Source of the DNA: Candidatus Hydrogenedentota bacterium
GTDB taxonomy: Bacteria > Hydrogenedentota > Hydrogenedentia > Hydrogenedentales > CAIZGN01
Reading direction: 5' to 3'
Assembly (NCBI GenBank): GCA_903932505.1
Contig: CAIZGN010000691.1
Span: 1-49,524 of the forward strand
DNA length: 49,524 nt
Part shown: positions 27,156 to 36,463 of the stretch, in pieces
How the letters are laid out: each line of letters begins with the position of its first letter
Position numbering within the stretch: the stretch's first letter is position 1
Notes under the pieces: model-generated
Told to the model about the DNA's origin: nothing
Database searches by the model: none
The model's input: the letters and a program-made list of their open reading frames with translations, nothing else
Made by a program: the position numbers and the translations under genes

Positions 27156-27785
27156 TTATGAGTCAAAGCCATGTCGGGCCAAGAAATCGAGAGAGATTCC
27201 CTTCTTCTCGCCACGTTTCATATAGTGATAAATGTGTTTCCCGAAAAGGTCGGCCTCGAGATTGACCGGGTCGCCCTTGGTCTTTGCCGGGAGCTTCGTC
27301 TTGGATAAGGTCTCCGGGATGACCGCCACGCTAAAGGTGTTGTTTTCGGGACTCACCACCGTGAGACTGATGCCATCGATGGCCACGGACCCTTTCGGCA
27401 CGAGATAGCGTGCGACATCGTCCGGTGCCCAGAAACGGTAGACGGCGAACTCACCCTGCGTGGTGATGCTATCGATGCGGCCAATGCCGTCCACATGGCC
27501 CTGCATGAAATGACCGCCAAAGCGGCCACTTGCGCTCATTGCGCGTTCGAGGTTGACGGCATGTCCGGGGCGCAACTGGCCGAGGGTCGTGCAAGAAAAG
27601 GATTCCGGGGAGACCTGAACAACGAAATTACTGTCGTTAAGGGCCACCACCGTCATGCATGCGCCGTCAATGGCCACGCTATCGCCAATGCGCAGGTCTT
27701 CCAGCACGATCTCGGCGAGCACGGCCAATTCCGCGCCCGACCGTCGCGCCACCACACCGACTTCTTCTATGATTCCGGTAAACAT
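27156..27785 (-). CDS. ribE: Riboflavin synthase (alpha)
   Basis: MFTGIIEEVG; two lumazine-binding repeats (SVAIDGACMTVV, SVAIDGISLTVV). Confidence 0.95.
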   Translation of the reverse strand: MFTGIIEEVGVVARRSGAELAVLAEIVLEDLRIGDSVAIDGACMTVVALNDSNFVVQVSPESFSCTTLGQLRPGHAVNLERAMSASGRFGGHFMQGHVDGIGRIDSITTQGEFAVYRFWAPDDVARYLVPKGSVAIDGISLTVVSPENNTFSVAVIPETLSKTKLPAKTKGDPVNLEADLFGKHIYHYMKRGEKKGISLDFLARHGFDS

Positions 27786-27789
27786 CCCG

Positions 27790-28869
27790 CTACCTTTTCA
27801 CGTAAGCTTCAATGAGCAAGTCTTCACCAACAGCCGTCGCGTGCATGCCCTCAAGCGCGATGGCTTCGTCCATGGTCGCCACACCGGATCCCTCGACCGG
27901 GGTAATGGCATCGCGGCCACCCGCTATTTTCGGTGCAACAAAGAAAACAACTTTGTCCACGACCTTCGCATCAAAGGCCGAGGCGTGCGTGGTGCCACCA
28001 CCCTCAATGAGCAGCGACATGATCCCGCGTCGGGCCAATTCCCGCATCAGGGCACCCATATCGACGCCGCCCTCGCCCTTGGGGACCCGAATAACCGCAT
28101 CCGCGCTCGCATAGTCGCGTTCCTCGGTGACCGCCACCCAGACCGGGGCATCGCTCTCCGTCTGAAAAACCTGACGGCTCTCATCCAGATACGCCCCGGC
28201 ATCCAACAGGATGCGAATGGGATCCCGGGTATCGGGTCTGTCGAGACGCGTCGTCAGGCTCGGGTCGTCCAGCATCACCGTCCGGCTGCCGACCAGAATA
28301 CCGTCCACTTCGTTGCGCAATTCATGTACCATGCGCCGGGCGTTTTCGCCGGTCACCCACTTCGAGTGGCCGGTGCGCGTCGCAATTTTCCCGTCAAGCG
28401 TCATAGCGCATTTTGCAATCACAAACGGAAGGCCCGTCGTGATGTACTTGATAAAAGCCTCATTCAGGCGTCTCGCTTCCCCTTCGCACAAGCCGGTCTC
28501 AACCGTAATCCCCGCGTCGCGCAACAAGGCCAGCCCTTTCCCCGCAACAAGCGGGTTGGGGTCTTGCATGGCCGCCACCACCCTGGCGGGACGGTGCTTC
28601 ACCAGCAAATCTGCGCAGGGCGGCGTTTTCCCATGGTGTGCGCAGGGTTCCAGTGTGACGTAGACTGTGGCCCCAACGATGTCGCCCCCCGCCGCTTCAA
28701 TGGCGATCACCTCGGCGTGCGGTTCCCCCGCCTTTGCGTGCCAACCCTCGCCCAGAATCTGCCCGTCGCGCACAACAACGCAACCGACCATGGGATTCGG
28801 ACTCGTTCGTCCTTTTCCCTTGGCCGCCAACGCCAGCGCTCGCGTCATATAATCCCGGTCGACATCCAT
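27790..28869 (-). CDS. ribD: Bifunctional riboflavin deaminase/reductase
   Basis: MTRALALAAKGKGRTSPNPMVGCVVV, HAEVIAIEAAG, VTLEPCAHHGKTPPCADLL; C-terminal RibD reductase. Confidence 0.96.
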   Translation of the reverse strand: MDVDRDYMTRALALAAKGKGRTSPNPMVGCVVVRDGQILGEGWHAKAGEPHAEVIAIEAAGGDIVGATVYVTLEPCAHHGKTPPCADLLVKHRPARVVAAMQDPNPLVAGKGLALLRDAGITVETGLCEGEARRLNEAFIKYITTGLPFVIAKCAMTLDGKIATRTGHSKWVTGENARRMVHELRNEVDGILVGSRTVMLDDPSLTTRLDRPDTRDPIRILLDAGAYLDESRQVFQTESDAPVWVAVTEERDYASADAVIRVPKGEGGVDMGALMRELARRGIMSLLIEGGGTTHASAFDAKVVDKVVFFVAPKIAGGRDAITPVEGSGVATMDEAIALEGMHATAVGEDLLIEAYVKR

Positions 28870-28903
28870 AAAAAAACCCTGACGGAGTATTCATCCTTCA
28901 GGG
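28870..28903 (-). terminator. Riboswitch expression platform: intrinsic terminator abutting ribD ATG
   Basis: Minus strand CCCTGAAGGATGAATACTCCGTCAGGG-TTTTTTT-ATG; T7 at 28870-28876 directly precedes the ATG at 28869-28867. Confidence 0.85.
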
Positions 28904-28963
28904 CACATACGCTAAGTTGTCAAGACAGATCCAGAGCGTACTTCGTACGCCCGGCCATCCGCT

Positions 28964-29072
28964 TCCTTCTTTCTTCCGGACTGTACCGTCGGCCCCGGAA
29001 TTACACCGGGTCTGCGCCGAAGCGCTCGCGGGCTTTCACCGCCGGTCGGGAATCTCACCCTGCCCTGAAGGT
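28964..29072 (-). ncRNA. FMN riboswitch (RFN element)
   Basis: Minus strand CCTTCAGGGCAGGGTGAGATTCCCGACCGGCGGTGAAAGCCCGCGAGCG...GACCCGGTGTAATTCCGGGGCCGACGGTACAGTCCGG matches the RFN consensus. Confidence 0.97.
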
Positions 29073-29095
29073 TTGCCTCTATGGCATCTGTCCCT

Positions 29096-29125
29096 ATTCT
29101 AGCAAGAGCACCGGGTGTTCGTCAA
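29096..29125 (-). promoter_or_regulatory. Sigma70 promoter of rib operon TTGACG-N18-TAGAAT
   Basis: Minus-strand TTGACG (29125-29120), 18 nt, TAGAAT (29101-29096), just upstream of the FMN aptamer. Confidence 0.7.
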
Positions 29126-29318
29126 TGACGCATCGGATTCGCGGATGAAGCAACACCCTTACCGGGCATGCAAAAACCGCCCCTCGACCTCATTTCGAAT
29201 GCAGCGAGAAATCTTGTGGCGGGTAATTCAGCGAGTGCCTGCAACCTTGCGACAACCAGGCTCACACAATCAAAATGAAGCGGCAGAATCACCAAGGCGA
29301 TCTTCTCTCCGGCATCGG

Positions 29319-30200
29319 TCAGTCGAAACGCTCGACTCCAGCGGCTACGGTGCACACGGTACTCGTTGGATAGTCGGGGATAGCTCCAGCGATACGGTTC
29401 GCGTCCCGTTTGTCCGTGCACACCCCAAAGAGGGTCGGCCCGCTACCACTCATCGCAGCGGCCGTGCAGCCCAATTCGAGCAGGTGCTCCTTCATGGCTT
29501 GCAGATGAGGATGGTCGATAAAAACAGGACGCTCCATCCGATTGAAAATCATGGCGGGCACATTGCCCTGTCGGAGTCGGTCGATGGCCGTACGAAAGGC
29601 CCGGGTGCGCCCTGCAAAGGGACGATCATCAGAGCGTTCGAGTTCGGGGTGGTTGTAGGTGTGGCTTGCGCTGACGGCGATGGGCGGATGAACCAGCACG
29701 AACCAGGTTTCGGGGAGGGGTGGCAGAAAGGCCATATCCTCACCGCGCCGGGTGGCGGCCACAGCCCCCCCCCGCAGGCAGTAGGGGACATCGGAACCCA
29801 GCTCAAGCGCAAGACGGAGCAGGATACCGGGGGCAAGGCGCAGATCCCAAAGCAGGTTGAGCGCGACAAGTGTGGCTGCAGCGTTGCCAGATCCCCCCGC
29901 GAGTCCGGCGGCAAGCGGGATATGCTTTTCGAGGTGAATGCGCGCACCGGCCCTGCATCCGGTATGCCTTCGCAACAATTCGGCGGCGCGATAGACCAGA
30001 TTGCCTTCCCCGTTGTCCAGTTCAGGCGCGGAACAGGTCAGCTCGATGCGATCGTGACGTTCTTCAAAAACAAGTTGATCCGCCAGCGACACGCTTTGAA
30101 AAACCGTTTCAATATTATTGTAGCCGTCCCGACGCTTGTTCAGGACATCGAGATAGAGATTGATCTTGGCATATGATCGATATGTGACGGCGGTGGACAA
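29319..30200 (-). CDS. ispE: 4-(cytidine 5'-diphospho)-2-C-methyl-D-erythritol kinase
   Basis: SYAKINLYLDVLNKRRDGYNNIETVFQSV; HIPLAAGLAGGSGNAAATL (GHMP motif); AMSGSGPTLFGV. Confidence 0.95.
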   Translation of the reverse strand: MSTAVTYRSYAKINLYLDVLNKRRDGYNNIETVFQSVSLADQLVFEERHDRIELTCSAPELDNGEGNLVYRAAELLRRHTGCRAGARIHLEKHIPLAAGLAGGSGNAAATLVALNLLWDLRLAPGILLRLALELGSDVPYCLRGGAVAATRRGEDMAFLPPLPETWFVLVHPPIAVSASHTYNHPELERSDDRPFAGRTRAFRTAIDRLRQGNVPAMIFNRMERPVFIDHPHLQAMKEHLLELGCTAAAMSGSGPTLFGVCTDKRDANRIAGAIPDYPTSTVCTVAAGVERFD

Positions 30201-30211
30201 AGCATCGTTCC

Positions 30212-32488
30212 TTAGGGTTTCTCGAACTTCGCCTCAAACTCGGTCGCCGAGTCCTCAAAGCGGATAATCATCACGCGACCTTCTACAGTAAATTTCGCGC
30301 CGCTCTTACCCGCAGAGGCGGACTTGGGCTTCCAGCCTTCGGGCACATGCACATAAGCGGAGGAACCTGCGGCGAGCGCATGGGGAAACGCGCCGTGCAG
30401 GCTGTTGCGCCCCGCGTCCCACTGGGTTTTCGGGGCCGCAGCAGGACCCGCACCTTGGATCGCCGCCAGGAAGGACGGGGAAGCTCCGGTTCGAAACACC
30501 GTGTAGAGTCCAAGCTCTGCGGAGGCAGGAAGGGAGTTCCCCTCCAGTATTTCAAAGGCATTCTGGCCGATACGTCCGGCCGAGGCCCCTTCGGTCGGGG
30601 CGTCCAGCAACGCGGTGAGCGGCCAGGCAGGCGCCCCGGCGAAGGCAAGGACGGGCACCGGTGCGCCTTCGTCTGCAGGGTGTTCCAAGCGCTGCTGCCA
30701 AAGGCGCGGGGCAGCGGAGGCGAGATCGAGCGGACAGGCGGGCAAAACCCCGCCGCCCAAGGCCCAAGCCAAGCCATGTCCACCGCCTTTGGGGGCACTG
30801 GTAAGTTCAATCGTGCCGGGATAAAGTTGGAACGCGGCACATTGCTCGTCGCTCAATTCGCCAACCTGACTGTTGTCGAGACGAAGCGGGCTGCCCACTA
30901 GGCCGTACAGGGTGCCATTCACGACATCGCCGGCAGCGGCCAGCCAGGCGTCGCGTTCGGCGGGCAATTCGGAACAGGAAGTGGCAGTCACAAGGGTCTT
31001 GGGCGCGGCCTGAGCAACCGCGCTCATGGCGGCGGCATCGGCGGCACTGCGAGACAGTCCGAATTGGGTCAACGCTTCGTTAGGGATTTCCGAAGAGCGG
31101 ACGGCGAGGAATTCAAAGCCTTTATCAATGAGACTCTTAACCCGAGTCGCGATCTTCGCGGTACCTTCTTGGGACGTGGGATTCAGCCAAGCGGTTTCCC
31201 CGGCCACAAATGCGTCCGCCGGTTGACCCTTGGCTTCCATGCAAAGCGGATCCAGCGTGATGCCGGGGGTCAGTCCTGCTTTTCGAATCGCATCGGCTGC
31301 ACTGCCGATATTCTTCGGATAGGCGGGAGCTTTACCGCGTAAGGCACCCGGTTGCTCTTCCCAGGCCGCTCCTACAAGTCCGTGTGTCACCCCGGCGGTT
31401 TTCGCCGACCCGGCTTCGGCCAGCAGTTTGTCCAATCCGCCCTCGGCTGTCGTGGTCAACCACGCGCGGGGCACGGTAGTTTCGGTCGCCTTGGGCTTGG
31501 AAAGGACGCTTTGCGCCCAACCCCAGTACCGGGCGATCTTTGCCGGATTGCCCATGCCATACGACATCCACAGCGGGTCGAGTGCGACCTTCGTACCCGG
31601 CGCGATACGCAGGCCGGGCTCAAAACGGTATTTCAGGTTCCCCTGCCAACCTTTGGCGGAGGGCAGGAAAGCCACCTCGCCCGCGCCGACATTCGCAACA
31701 GGCATGGCAAAGGAAAGCGCCGCATTGCGGGTCGGATCGAAGAGAATGGCCAGCGTCGACGGTTGCTTCGTTCCGTACACCAATCGACCGCCACACGCAT
31801 ACCCGTGCCGATTGGCGAGTTGGGTTTCCTTGCTCCAATCGTGCAGCGCATCAGGCCCGAGAAGCACGGGGTCGACTTCGGTGATCACGACCGGTTGCGC
31901 GCCCTGATTCTCAATAATGATCGAGAGCATGAGGAAGGGCCAATTTTGCAGCGTACTCAGCCGATGGATAATTTGCAGGCCCTTGTTTGCGGGGAAGGTG
32001 ACGTCATAGTGGTATCCCGCGCCAAGGTCGGCATTGTCCCCGAGGTCGTGGGTTTCCTTGCCAAAGCCAAGGTCGGCACTCTTCAACACACTGCCATCGG
32101 CGAATGTGATGGAGAAACCGGCGCTTTCAGCGACCACCCGGGTATATTCCGGTGCGGTGCCCGAAACATCGCCACCCTGCGGGGCAGAGGGATCCTTCAC
32201 GCGCACCCGCCATTCGGCGGTTTCGGCGGAGTAGTCAATGCATCCATCGCCCTGCCGAAAGGTGAACTGGTCGCGCAGGGACCACAGTTTATGGGCGGCG
32301 TTTTCGACCGTGGGCTTGGCCTCGGCTTCGGGTTTGGCCGGTGCTTTCTTCGCGGTCTTCTTGCTGCTGGTCGTGCCGGATTTTTTTGGGGCACTCTTGG
32401 CGGGGGCTTTTTCGGCCGCCATGGCAATTCCACACCCCAGTATAAGCATCGATGCAAGCAGGACGCTGCATTTCAAAGCGCGATTCAT
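30212..32488 (-). CDS. Exported glycoside hydrolase-like protein (possible GH36/GH27-clan alpha-galactosidase-like) with Lys/Ala/Pro-rich N-terminal linker
   Basis: MNRALKCSVLLASMLILGCGIAMAA signal; linker KAPAKSAPKKSGTTSSKKTAKKAPAKP; putative TIM-barrel region GLTPGITLDPLCMEAKGQPADAF. Family call is tentative. Confidence 0.5.
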   Translation of the reverse strand: MNRALKCSVLLASMLILGCGIAMAAEKAPAKSAPKKSGTTSSKKTAKKAPAKPEAEAKPTVENAAHKLWSLRDQFTFRQGDGCIDYSAETAEWRVRVKDPSAPQGGDVSGTAPEYTRVVAESAGFSITFADGSVLKSADLGFGKETHDLGDNADLGAGYHYDVTFPANKGLQIIHRLSTLQNWPFLMLSIIIENQGAQPVVITEVDPVLLGPDALHDWSKETQLANRHGYACGGRLVYGTKQPSTLAILFDPTRNAALSFAMPVANVGAGEVAFLPSAKGWQGNLKYRFEPGLRIAPGTKVALDPLWMSYGMGNPAKIARYWGWAQSVLSKPKATETTVPRAWLTTTAEGGLDKLLAEAGSAKTAGVTHGLVGAAWEEQPGALRGKAPAYPKNIGSAADAIRKAGLTPGITLDPLCMEAKGQPADAFVAGETAWLNPTSQEGTAKIATRVKSLIDKGFEFLAVRSSEIPNEALTQFGLSRSAADAAAMSAVAQAAPKTLVTATSCSELPAERDAWLAAAGDVVNGTLYGLVGSPLRLDNSQVGELSDEQCAAFQLYPGTIELTSAPKGGGHGLAWALGGGVLPACPLDLASAAPRLWQQRLEHPADEGAPVPVLAFAGAPAWPLTALLDAPTEGASAGRIGQNAFEILEGNSLPASAELGLYTVFRTGASPSFLAAIQGAGPAAAPKTQWDAGRNSLHGAFPHALAAGSSAYVHVPEGWKPKSASAGKSGAKFTVEGRVMIIRFEDSATEFEAKFEKP

Positions 32489-32643
32489 CAGGTTTCCTCC
32501 ATTTTTTTGAACGGGCGACTTCCTGGGCAATGTTGGCCCGGTAGCGGGTAGTATACACGAGGGGGAAGGGGGAATTGGATTGGCTGTAAACCGGATTTCC
32601 TCCTGCGTGCCATGTGCCGGATGGTGAATCCCCGTTTTCAGAG

Positions 32644-32672
32644 TTGGAAACGGGATGGCGATGCGATATAGT
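32644..32672 (+). promoter_or_regulatory. Candidate sigma70 promoter TTGGAA-N17-TATAGT
   Basis: TTGGAA 32644-32649, 17 nt, TATAGT 32667-32672, about 50 nt upstream of the Tat-signal isomerase gene. Confidence 0.45.
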
Positions 32673-32724
32673 AGGTGCGTGGTTGTTTTTCTGGTGCTGG
32701 ATACATTTATCGAGGAGTTTTTTC

Positions 32725-33654
32725 ATGAGCAGGGTCAGCCGACGAGGATTCATGCAGACAACGGCCGTGGCCGGTCTTGGTTTTGGGGTCGGGGCACAAT
32801 CGACCTCCGCGCACGCCGTGCCTGCCGTTGAAGCCGGGAAAATAAAGCTCGGTATGGTCACCTATATGATGGGTGCGGAAATGACCTGCGAGCAATTAAT
32901 CGCCTTCTGCAAGCAAACAGGGCTTACGGGGGTCGAATTGCGCACAACACACAAACATGGGGTGGAGCCGACCTTGTCACCGGAAGATCGGGCGCGCGTG
33001 AGGGGCCTTTTCGCCGATGGCGCGGTCGATATCGTGGGCCTTGGTACAACCTGCGAGTTCCACAGCAAAGAAGAAGCGAAGGTGCTGCAGAATATTGAGG
33101 ACGGAAAGAAATTCGCGCAGTTGGCAAAGGATGTGGGTGCGCCGAGCATCAAGATCCGCCCCAACGGCCTATATGACGATGAACCGCACGAGAAGACGAT
33201 TGAGCGCATCGCGCTGGCGTGGCGGGAATTGGCGGACTTTGCCGCAGGTCTGGGCGTGGAGACCCGGATGGAGGTGCACGGCGGTAAAGGCTCGGCGGAA
33301 CCCGCCAATATTCGCAAAATGATTGATGTCGCAAAGCATGCGAACACCAAGGTCTGCTGGAATTCGAATACCGGCGAGCAAGACGAAAATGGAAGCATCA
33401 AGGCCAATTTTGAGTTGCTCAAAGACTATATCGGTCAGGTGCATATCACGGAAATCGGGGTCTATCAGTATCCTTGGCAGGAACTTTTCGATCTGTTGGC
33501 AGGCATCGGATTTTCCGGATATTGTCTCGCGGAAATCGGTGTGAATCCGGAGCCGGAGCGTTTCATGAAGTACTACCGCACCTTGTTTGACCTCTACACC
33601 CACCAATACACCTACCCGAAGCCCGGGATGCCCGTTCCGAAACCAAAGGGATAG
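32725..33654 (+). CDS. Tat-exported sugar phosphate isomerase/epimerase-family TIM barrel protein
   Basis: MSRVSRRGFMQTTAVAGLGFGV Tat motif; AP-endonuclease-2-like barrel text (GLTGVELRTTHKHG, RMEVHGGKGSAEPANIRKMI); SD GAGGAG. Confidence 0.85.
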   Translation: MSRVSRRGFMQTTAVAGLGFGVGAQSTSAHAVPAVEAGKIKLGMVTYMMGAEMTCEQLIAFCKQTGLTGVELRTTHKHGVEPTLSPEDRARVRGLFADGAVDIVGLGTTCEFHSKEEAKVLQNIEDGKKFAQLAKDVGAPSIKIRPNGLYDDEPHEKTIERIALAWRELADFAAGLGVETRMEVHGGKGSAEPANIRKMIDVAKHANTKVCWNSNTGEQDENGSIKANFELLKDYIGQVHITEIGVYQYPWQELFDLLAGIGFSGYCLAEIGVNPEPERFMKYYRTLFDLYTHQYTYPKPGMPVPKPKG

Positions 33655-33720
33655 TTTACCAAGGGGCGCGGTTTACACCGGCGTTTTTCCGGTCGTCACC
33701 CCGTCCGAGGAGGGATTGCC

Positions 33721-33894
33721 GTGTTCGACAGCTTATTCAAGCAACTGTTGGCCTTGTTGACAGGCTCATTTCTGGTCATTCCCGTCAATAACGACCTGGG
33801 ATTGGCGTTTGTGGTGCTCAATGGCATCCTGTTGCTTTTCTCCACCTTGCTGGCCGTGGGAACAGGCCTCGGCCTGGTGACTTCGGGCGGCTAG
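33721..33894 (+). CDS. Small two-TM membrane protein (57 aa), below ORF-track cutoff
   Basis: GTG start; MFDSLFKQLLALLTGSFLVIPVNNDLGLAFVVLNGILLLFSTLLAVGTGLGLVTSGG*; GAGGAGG upstream; 6 nt before comEC. Confidence 0.6.
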   Translation: MFDSLFKQLLALLTGSFLVIPVNNDLGLAFVVLNGILLLFSTLLAVGTGLGLVTSGG

Positions 33895-33900
33895 GGGGCT

Positions 33901-36345
33901 GTGGCACGACCACTGGTTTGGGCCGCGCTCGGATTGTCGGCGGGGGTCTTCTTGGGGCATGCTGCTTCCGACTGGGGCGCGGCGGCGGTCGCTGCTCCTC
34001 TGTTGGTCGCCTTCTTTTTGTGGGTAGGGGCGCGCGGGGCATCGTGGCAGGGGCTCGCTGTACTGCTGGCCGTATTCGCCAGCGCGGGGGCAGCCCTATG
34101 GCTGGCTCGTGACCGCATATCGACGGATGATCTCCTCTTTCGCGAAGTATCCGCACATCCCGGTGATGAGTATGTGCTGGAAGGAACTGTGCGCGAATCC
34201 ACCTTGATTCTCCCCGGAACGACCTACGGCAGCTTCGTTCTGGATGTTGAGGAATTTGCCGCCAAGGGGGCCAAGCCGCCGGGAACACCTTCCCCTTCGG
34301 ATGCGGGGGTGTTAGTGCGTTGGACCGAGCCGGGGCGACCGGTTCATCCCGGAGAGCGGGTGCGTCTAACCGGACGGCCCGTCGGGTATTTCGGCCCGGT
34401 CAACCACGAGACTTCAAGCATGGAGGACATGTGGCGGAGTCGGGGTGTCACTTGCCTGGTGCGCTTGCATGGGGGTGCGGTCGAGTCTTTGGTCTTGCCG
34501 TCTTGGTCTGCGGCGTATTGGGCTTCCCGTTTGCGACATTGGCAAGGCTGTCTTTTTCAACGGGTCTTGCCGCCGGAGGCATTGCCCTATGCACTGGCGG
34601 TTTGGTTGGGGGATCGGAGTCTGCTGGCCCCCGGACTCAACGAGCAATTCGTGAACTCCGGCACCGCCCACATTCTGTCCGTATCCGGGGTGCACATGAG
34701 CATGGTGTACCTGTCGGCAGCCTTTGTACTCGGCCTTTTCATTCCCTCCCGTTGGCTGCGCGCGGTATTGATATCGGGCATCATTGTCGTCTACACCCTC
34801 ATGTCGGGTGCTTGTGTGGCGAGTCTGCGGTCGGCACTCATGATTCTTCTGTATCTTTCCGCCGAGGTTCTTGACCGGGAACCCGACGCCCCCACGGCAT
34901 TGGGCTTGTCCGCCATCATTCTTCTGCTATGGGATCCCCACTGGCTGTTTGATGGCGGGTTCCTCTTGTCGTACTTGAGCCTTGCCTCCATCCTGCTGTT
35001 TTCGGCTCGATTGAACGCCAGCCTCGGCTGGCTTCCGTGGCTGGTTCGTGCCGATGTGGCAACGTCCCTGACGGTACAGGTGCTTCCCCTTCCCCTCGCC
35101 GCCCGCTTTTTTCACGTGCTGCCGTTGGCGGGGCCGGTGGCGAACTTACTCGTAATCCCGCTGACCACGGTGACCCTGTGGCTGTGCGCGGCGGTGGTAG
35201 TAATGGGGCTTGTGTTTCCGCCCGGGGCCGTTCTCTTTGGCGCAGCACTGCATGCGGTGGTGTGGTGCATCCTAAGGATCGTGGAATGGACCGCCAATCT
35301 GCCGGGGAGCCGTCTGCTCTTGTTGAGTCCCACCGGCCCTGCAATGGCCGTGTACTGGGTGGGGGCTTTGGCCCTGTATTTCGGATTGCGCCCTGATCCG
35401 CGATGGGCGGCGGGTGCCTTTGCGGCCTTGAGCACCCCTGCGACCGGTTGGCAACGGTGGCGCGACCGGCTTACCTCAAGGTCGTGGGCCTTGGGTGGCG
35501 CGGCCGTATTGCTCTCGCTTTCTTTTGCACTCTGGAGTGTGTGGGCACGGCCCTGTGGGGTGGATGTGCTGGATGTGGGGCATGCCGATGCCATTTTCGT
35601 GCGTACACCTTCGGGCAAGGGATTGCTGGTCGATGGGGGAGACCGCACGGCCTATATGGACGCGGGCCGCCAAACGGTGTTGCCTTTTCTGTATGCAAAC
35701 GGGGTGAAAACCCTCGATACCATCGTCAACACCCACCCCGACAGCGACCACTTGGGGGGATTGCTGTCCGTCATCGAGCGCATGCCGGTGCGGCGCGTCG
35801 TGTTGGGCCCGGTGGAGGGTCGCACCTCGCTGGAGTCGGCTTTGGCAGCCCTGTGCGAAAAACGCGGCGTGGAAGTCCTCCGCATGGCGCGGGGGGAGTC
35901 CTTGGATTGTGGCGGGGCACTGGTGGAGGTCTTGCATCCGACTCGAACAGAACCGGCGGGGTCGGACAACAACGGCTCACTGGTGTTGCGGCTGTCTTGG
36001 ACGGGCTTCAGCATCTTGCTGGCCGGGGACATCGAGCGGGCCGCCGAAAAGGAGGTCGCGGGCTCGGATTGTCGAGCAATGGTTCTCAAGGTTGCGCACC
36101 ACGGCTCGGCCACCTCCACCACAGGCGAGTTTTTGGATGCGGTGTCCCCCTCCCTAGCCGTGATTTCGACCGGACTCTACCGAAACACGTCCTCGGTCGG
36201 GATCGGGGTAATAGAGCGTCTGCGGTCGCGTTCCATCCCGGTCTGGCGCACGGACCAGCATGGTGGGGTGCGGATTGTCCCTAAGGAAGGGGCGCTGGAG
36301 GTCTCCGGTGCGCGTGATATTCGGGGATACACGCTCGCCCCCTGA
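33901..36345 (+). CDS. comEC: ComEC/Rec2-family DNA internalization protein
   Basis: Competence-domain text HILSVSGVHMSMVYL; C-terminal metallo-beta-lactamase (NTHPDSDHLGGLLSV; LKVAHHGSATSTTGEFL). Confidence 0.93.
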   Translation: MARPLVWAALGLSAGVFLGHAASDWGAAAVAAPLLVAFFLWVGARGASWQGLAVLLAVFASAGAALWLARDRISTDDLLFREVSAHPGDEYVLEGTVRESTLILPGTTYGSFVLDVEEFAAKGAKPPGTPSPSDAGVLVRWTEPGRPVHPGERVRLTGRPVGYFGPVNHETSSMEDMWRSRGVTCLVRLHGGAVESLVLPSWSAAYWASRLRHWQGCLFQRVLPPEALPYALAVWLGDRSLLAPGLNEQFVNSGTAHILSVSGVHMSMVYLSAAFVLGLFIPSRWLRAVLISGIIVVYTLMSGACVASLRSALMILLYLSAEVLDREPDAPTALGLSAIILLLWDPHWLFDGGFLLSYLSLASILLFSARLNASLGWLPWLVRADVATSLTVQVLPLPLAARFFHVLPLAGPVANLLVIPLTTVTLWLCAAVVVMGLVFPPGAVLFGAALHAVVWCILRIVEWTANLPGSRLLLLSPTGPAMAVYWVGALALYFGLRPDPRWAAGAFAALSTPATGWQRWRDRLTSRSWALGGAAVLLSLSFALWSVWARPCGVDVLDVGHADAIFVRTPSGKGLLVDGGDRTAYMDAGRQTVLPFLYANGVKTLDTIVNTHPDSDHLGGLLSVIERMPVRRVVLGPVEGRTSLESALAALCEKRGVEVLRMARGESLDCGGALVEVLHPTRTEPAGSDNNGSLVLRLSWTGFSILLAGDIERAAEKEVAGSDCRAMVLKVAHHGSATSTTGEFLDAVSPSLAVISTGLYRNTSSVGIGVIERLRSRSIPVWRTDQHGGVRIVPKEGALEVSGARDIRGYTLAP

Positions 36346-36463
36346 CACGGTGTCGCATTGGGCGGGCGTTGCCGTTTGGAACTTTGGAGTGGAAAAAGGG
36401 TATGGTATTGGATTAGGTCTGGTGCCTGCATGGGTTTTGCTGCGCCGGGCCGGGGAGTAGCGT

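Noticed and set aside
27655-29148. 497-aa plus-strand ORF
   Set aside because: Antisense to ribD and running through the FMN riboswitch.
29122-29421. 99-aa minus-strand ORF after ispE
   Set aside because: Overlaps the ispE 3' end and the rib promoter -35 region; no SD at the listed start and no family resemblance. A shorter form starting near 29290 cannot be excluded.
31352-32551. 399-aa plus-strand ORF
   Set aside because: Antisense to the exported glycosidase-like gene.
35403-36284. 293-aa plus-strand ORF within comEC
   Set aside because: Alternate frame of a well-supported ComEC; Gly/Arg-rich composition.
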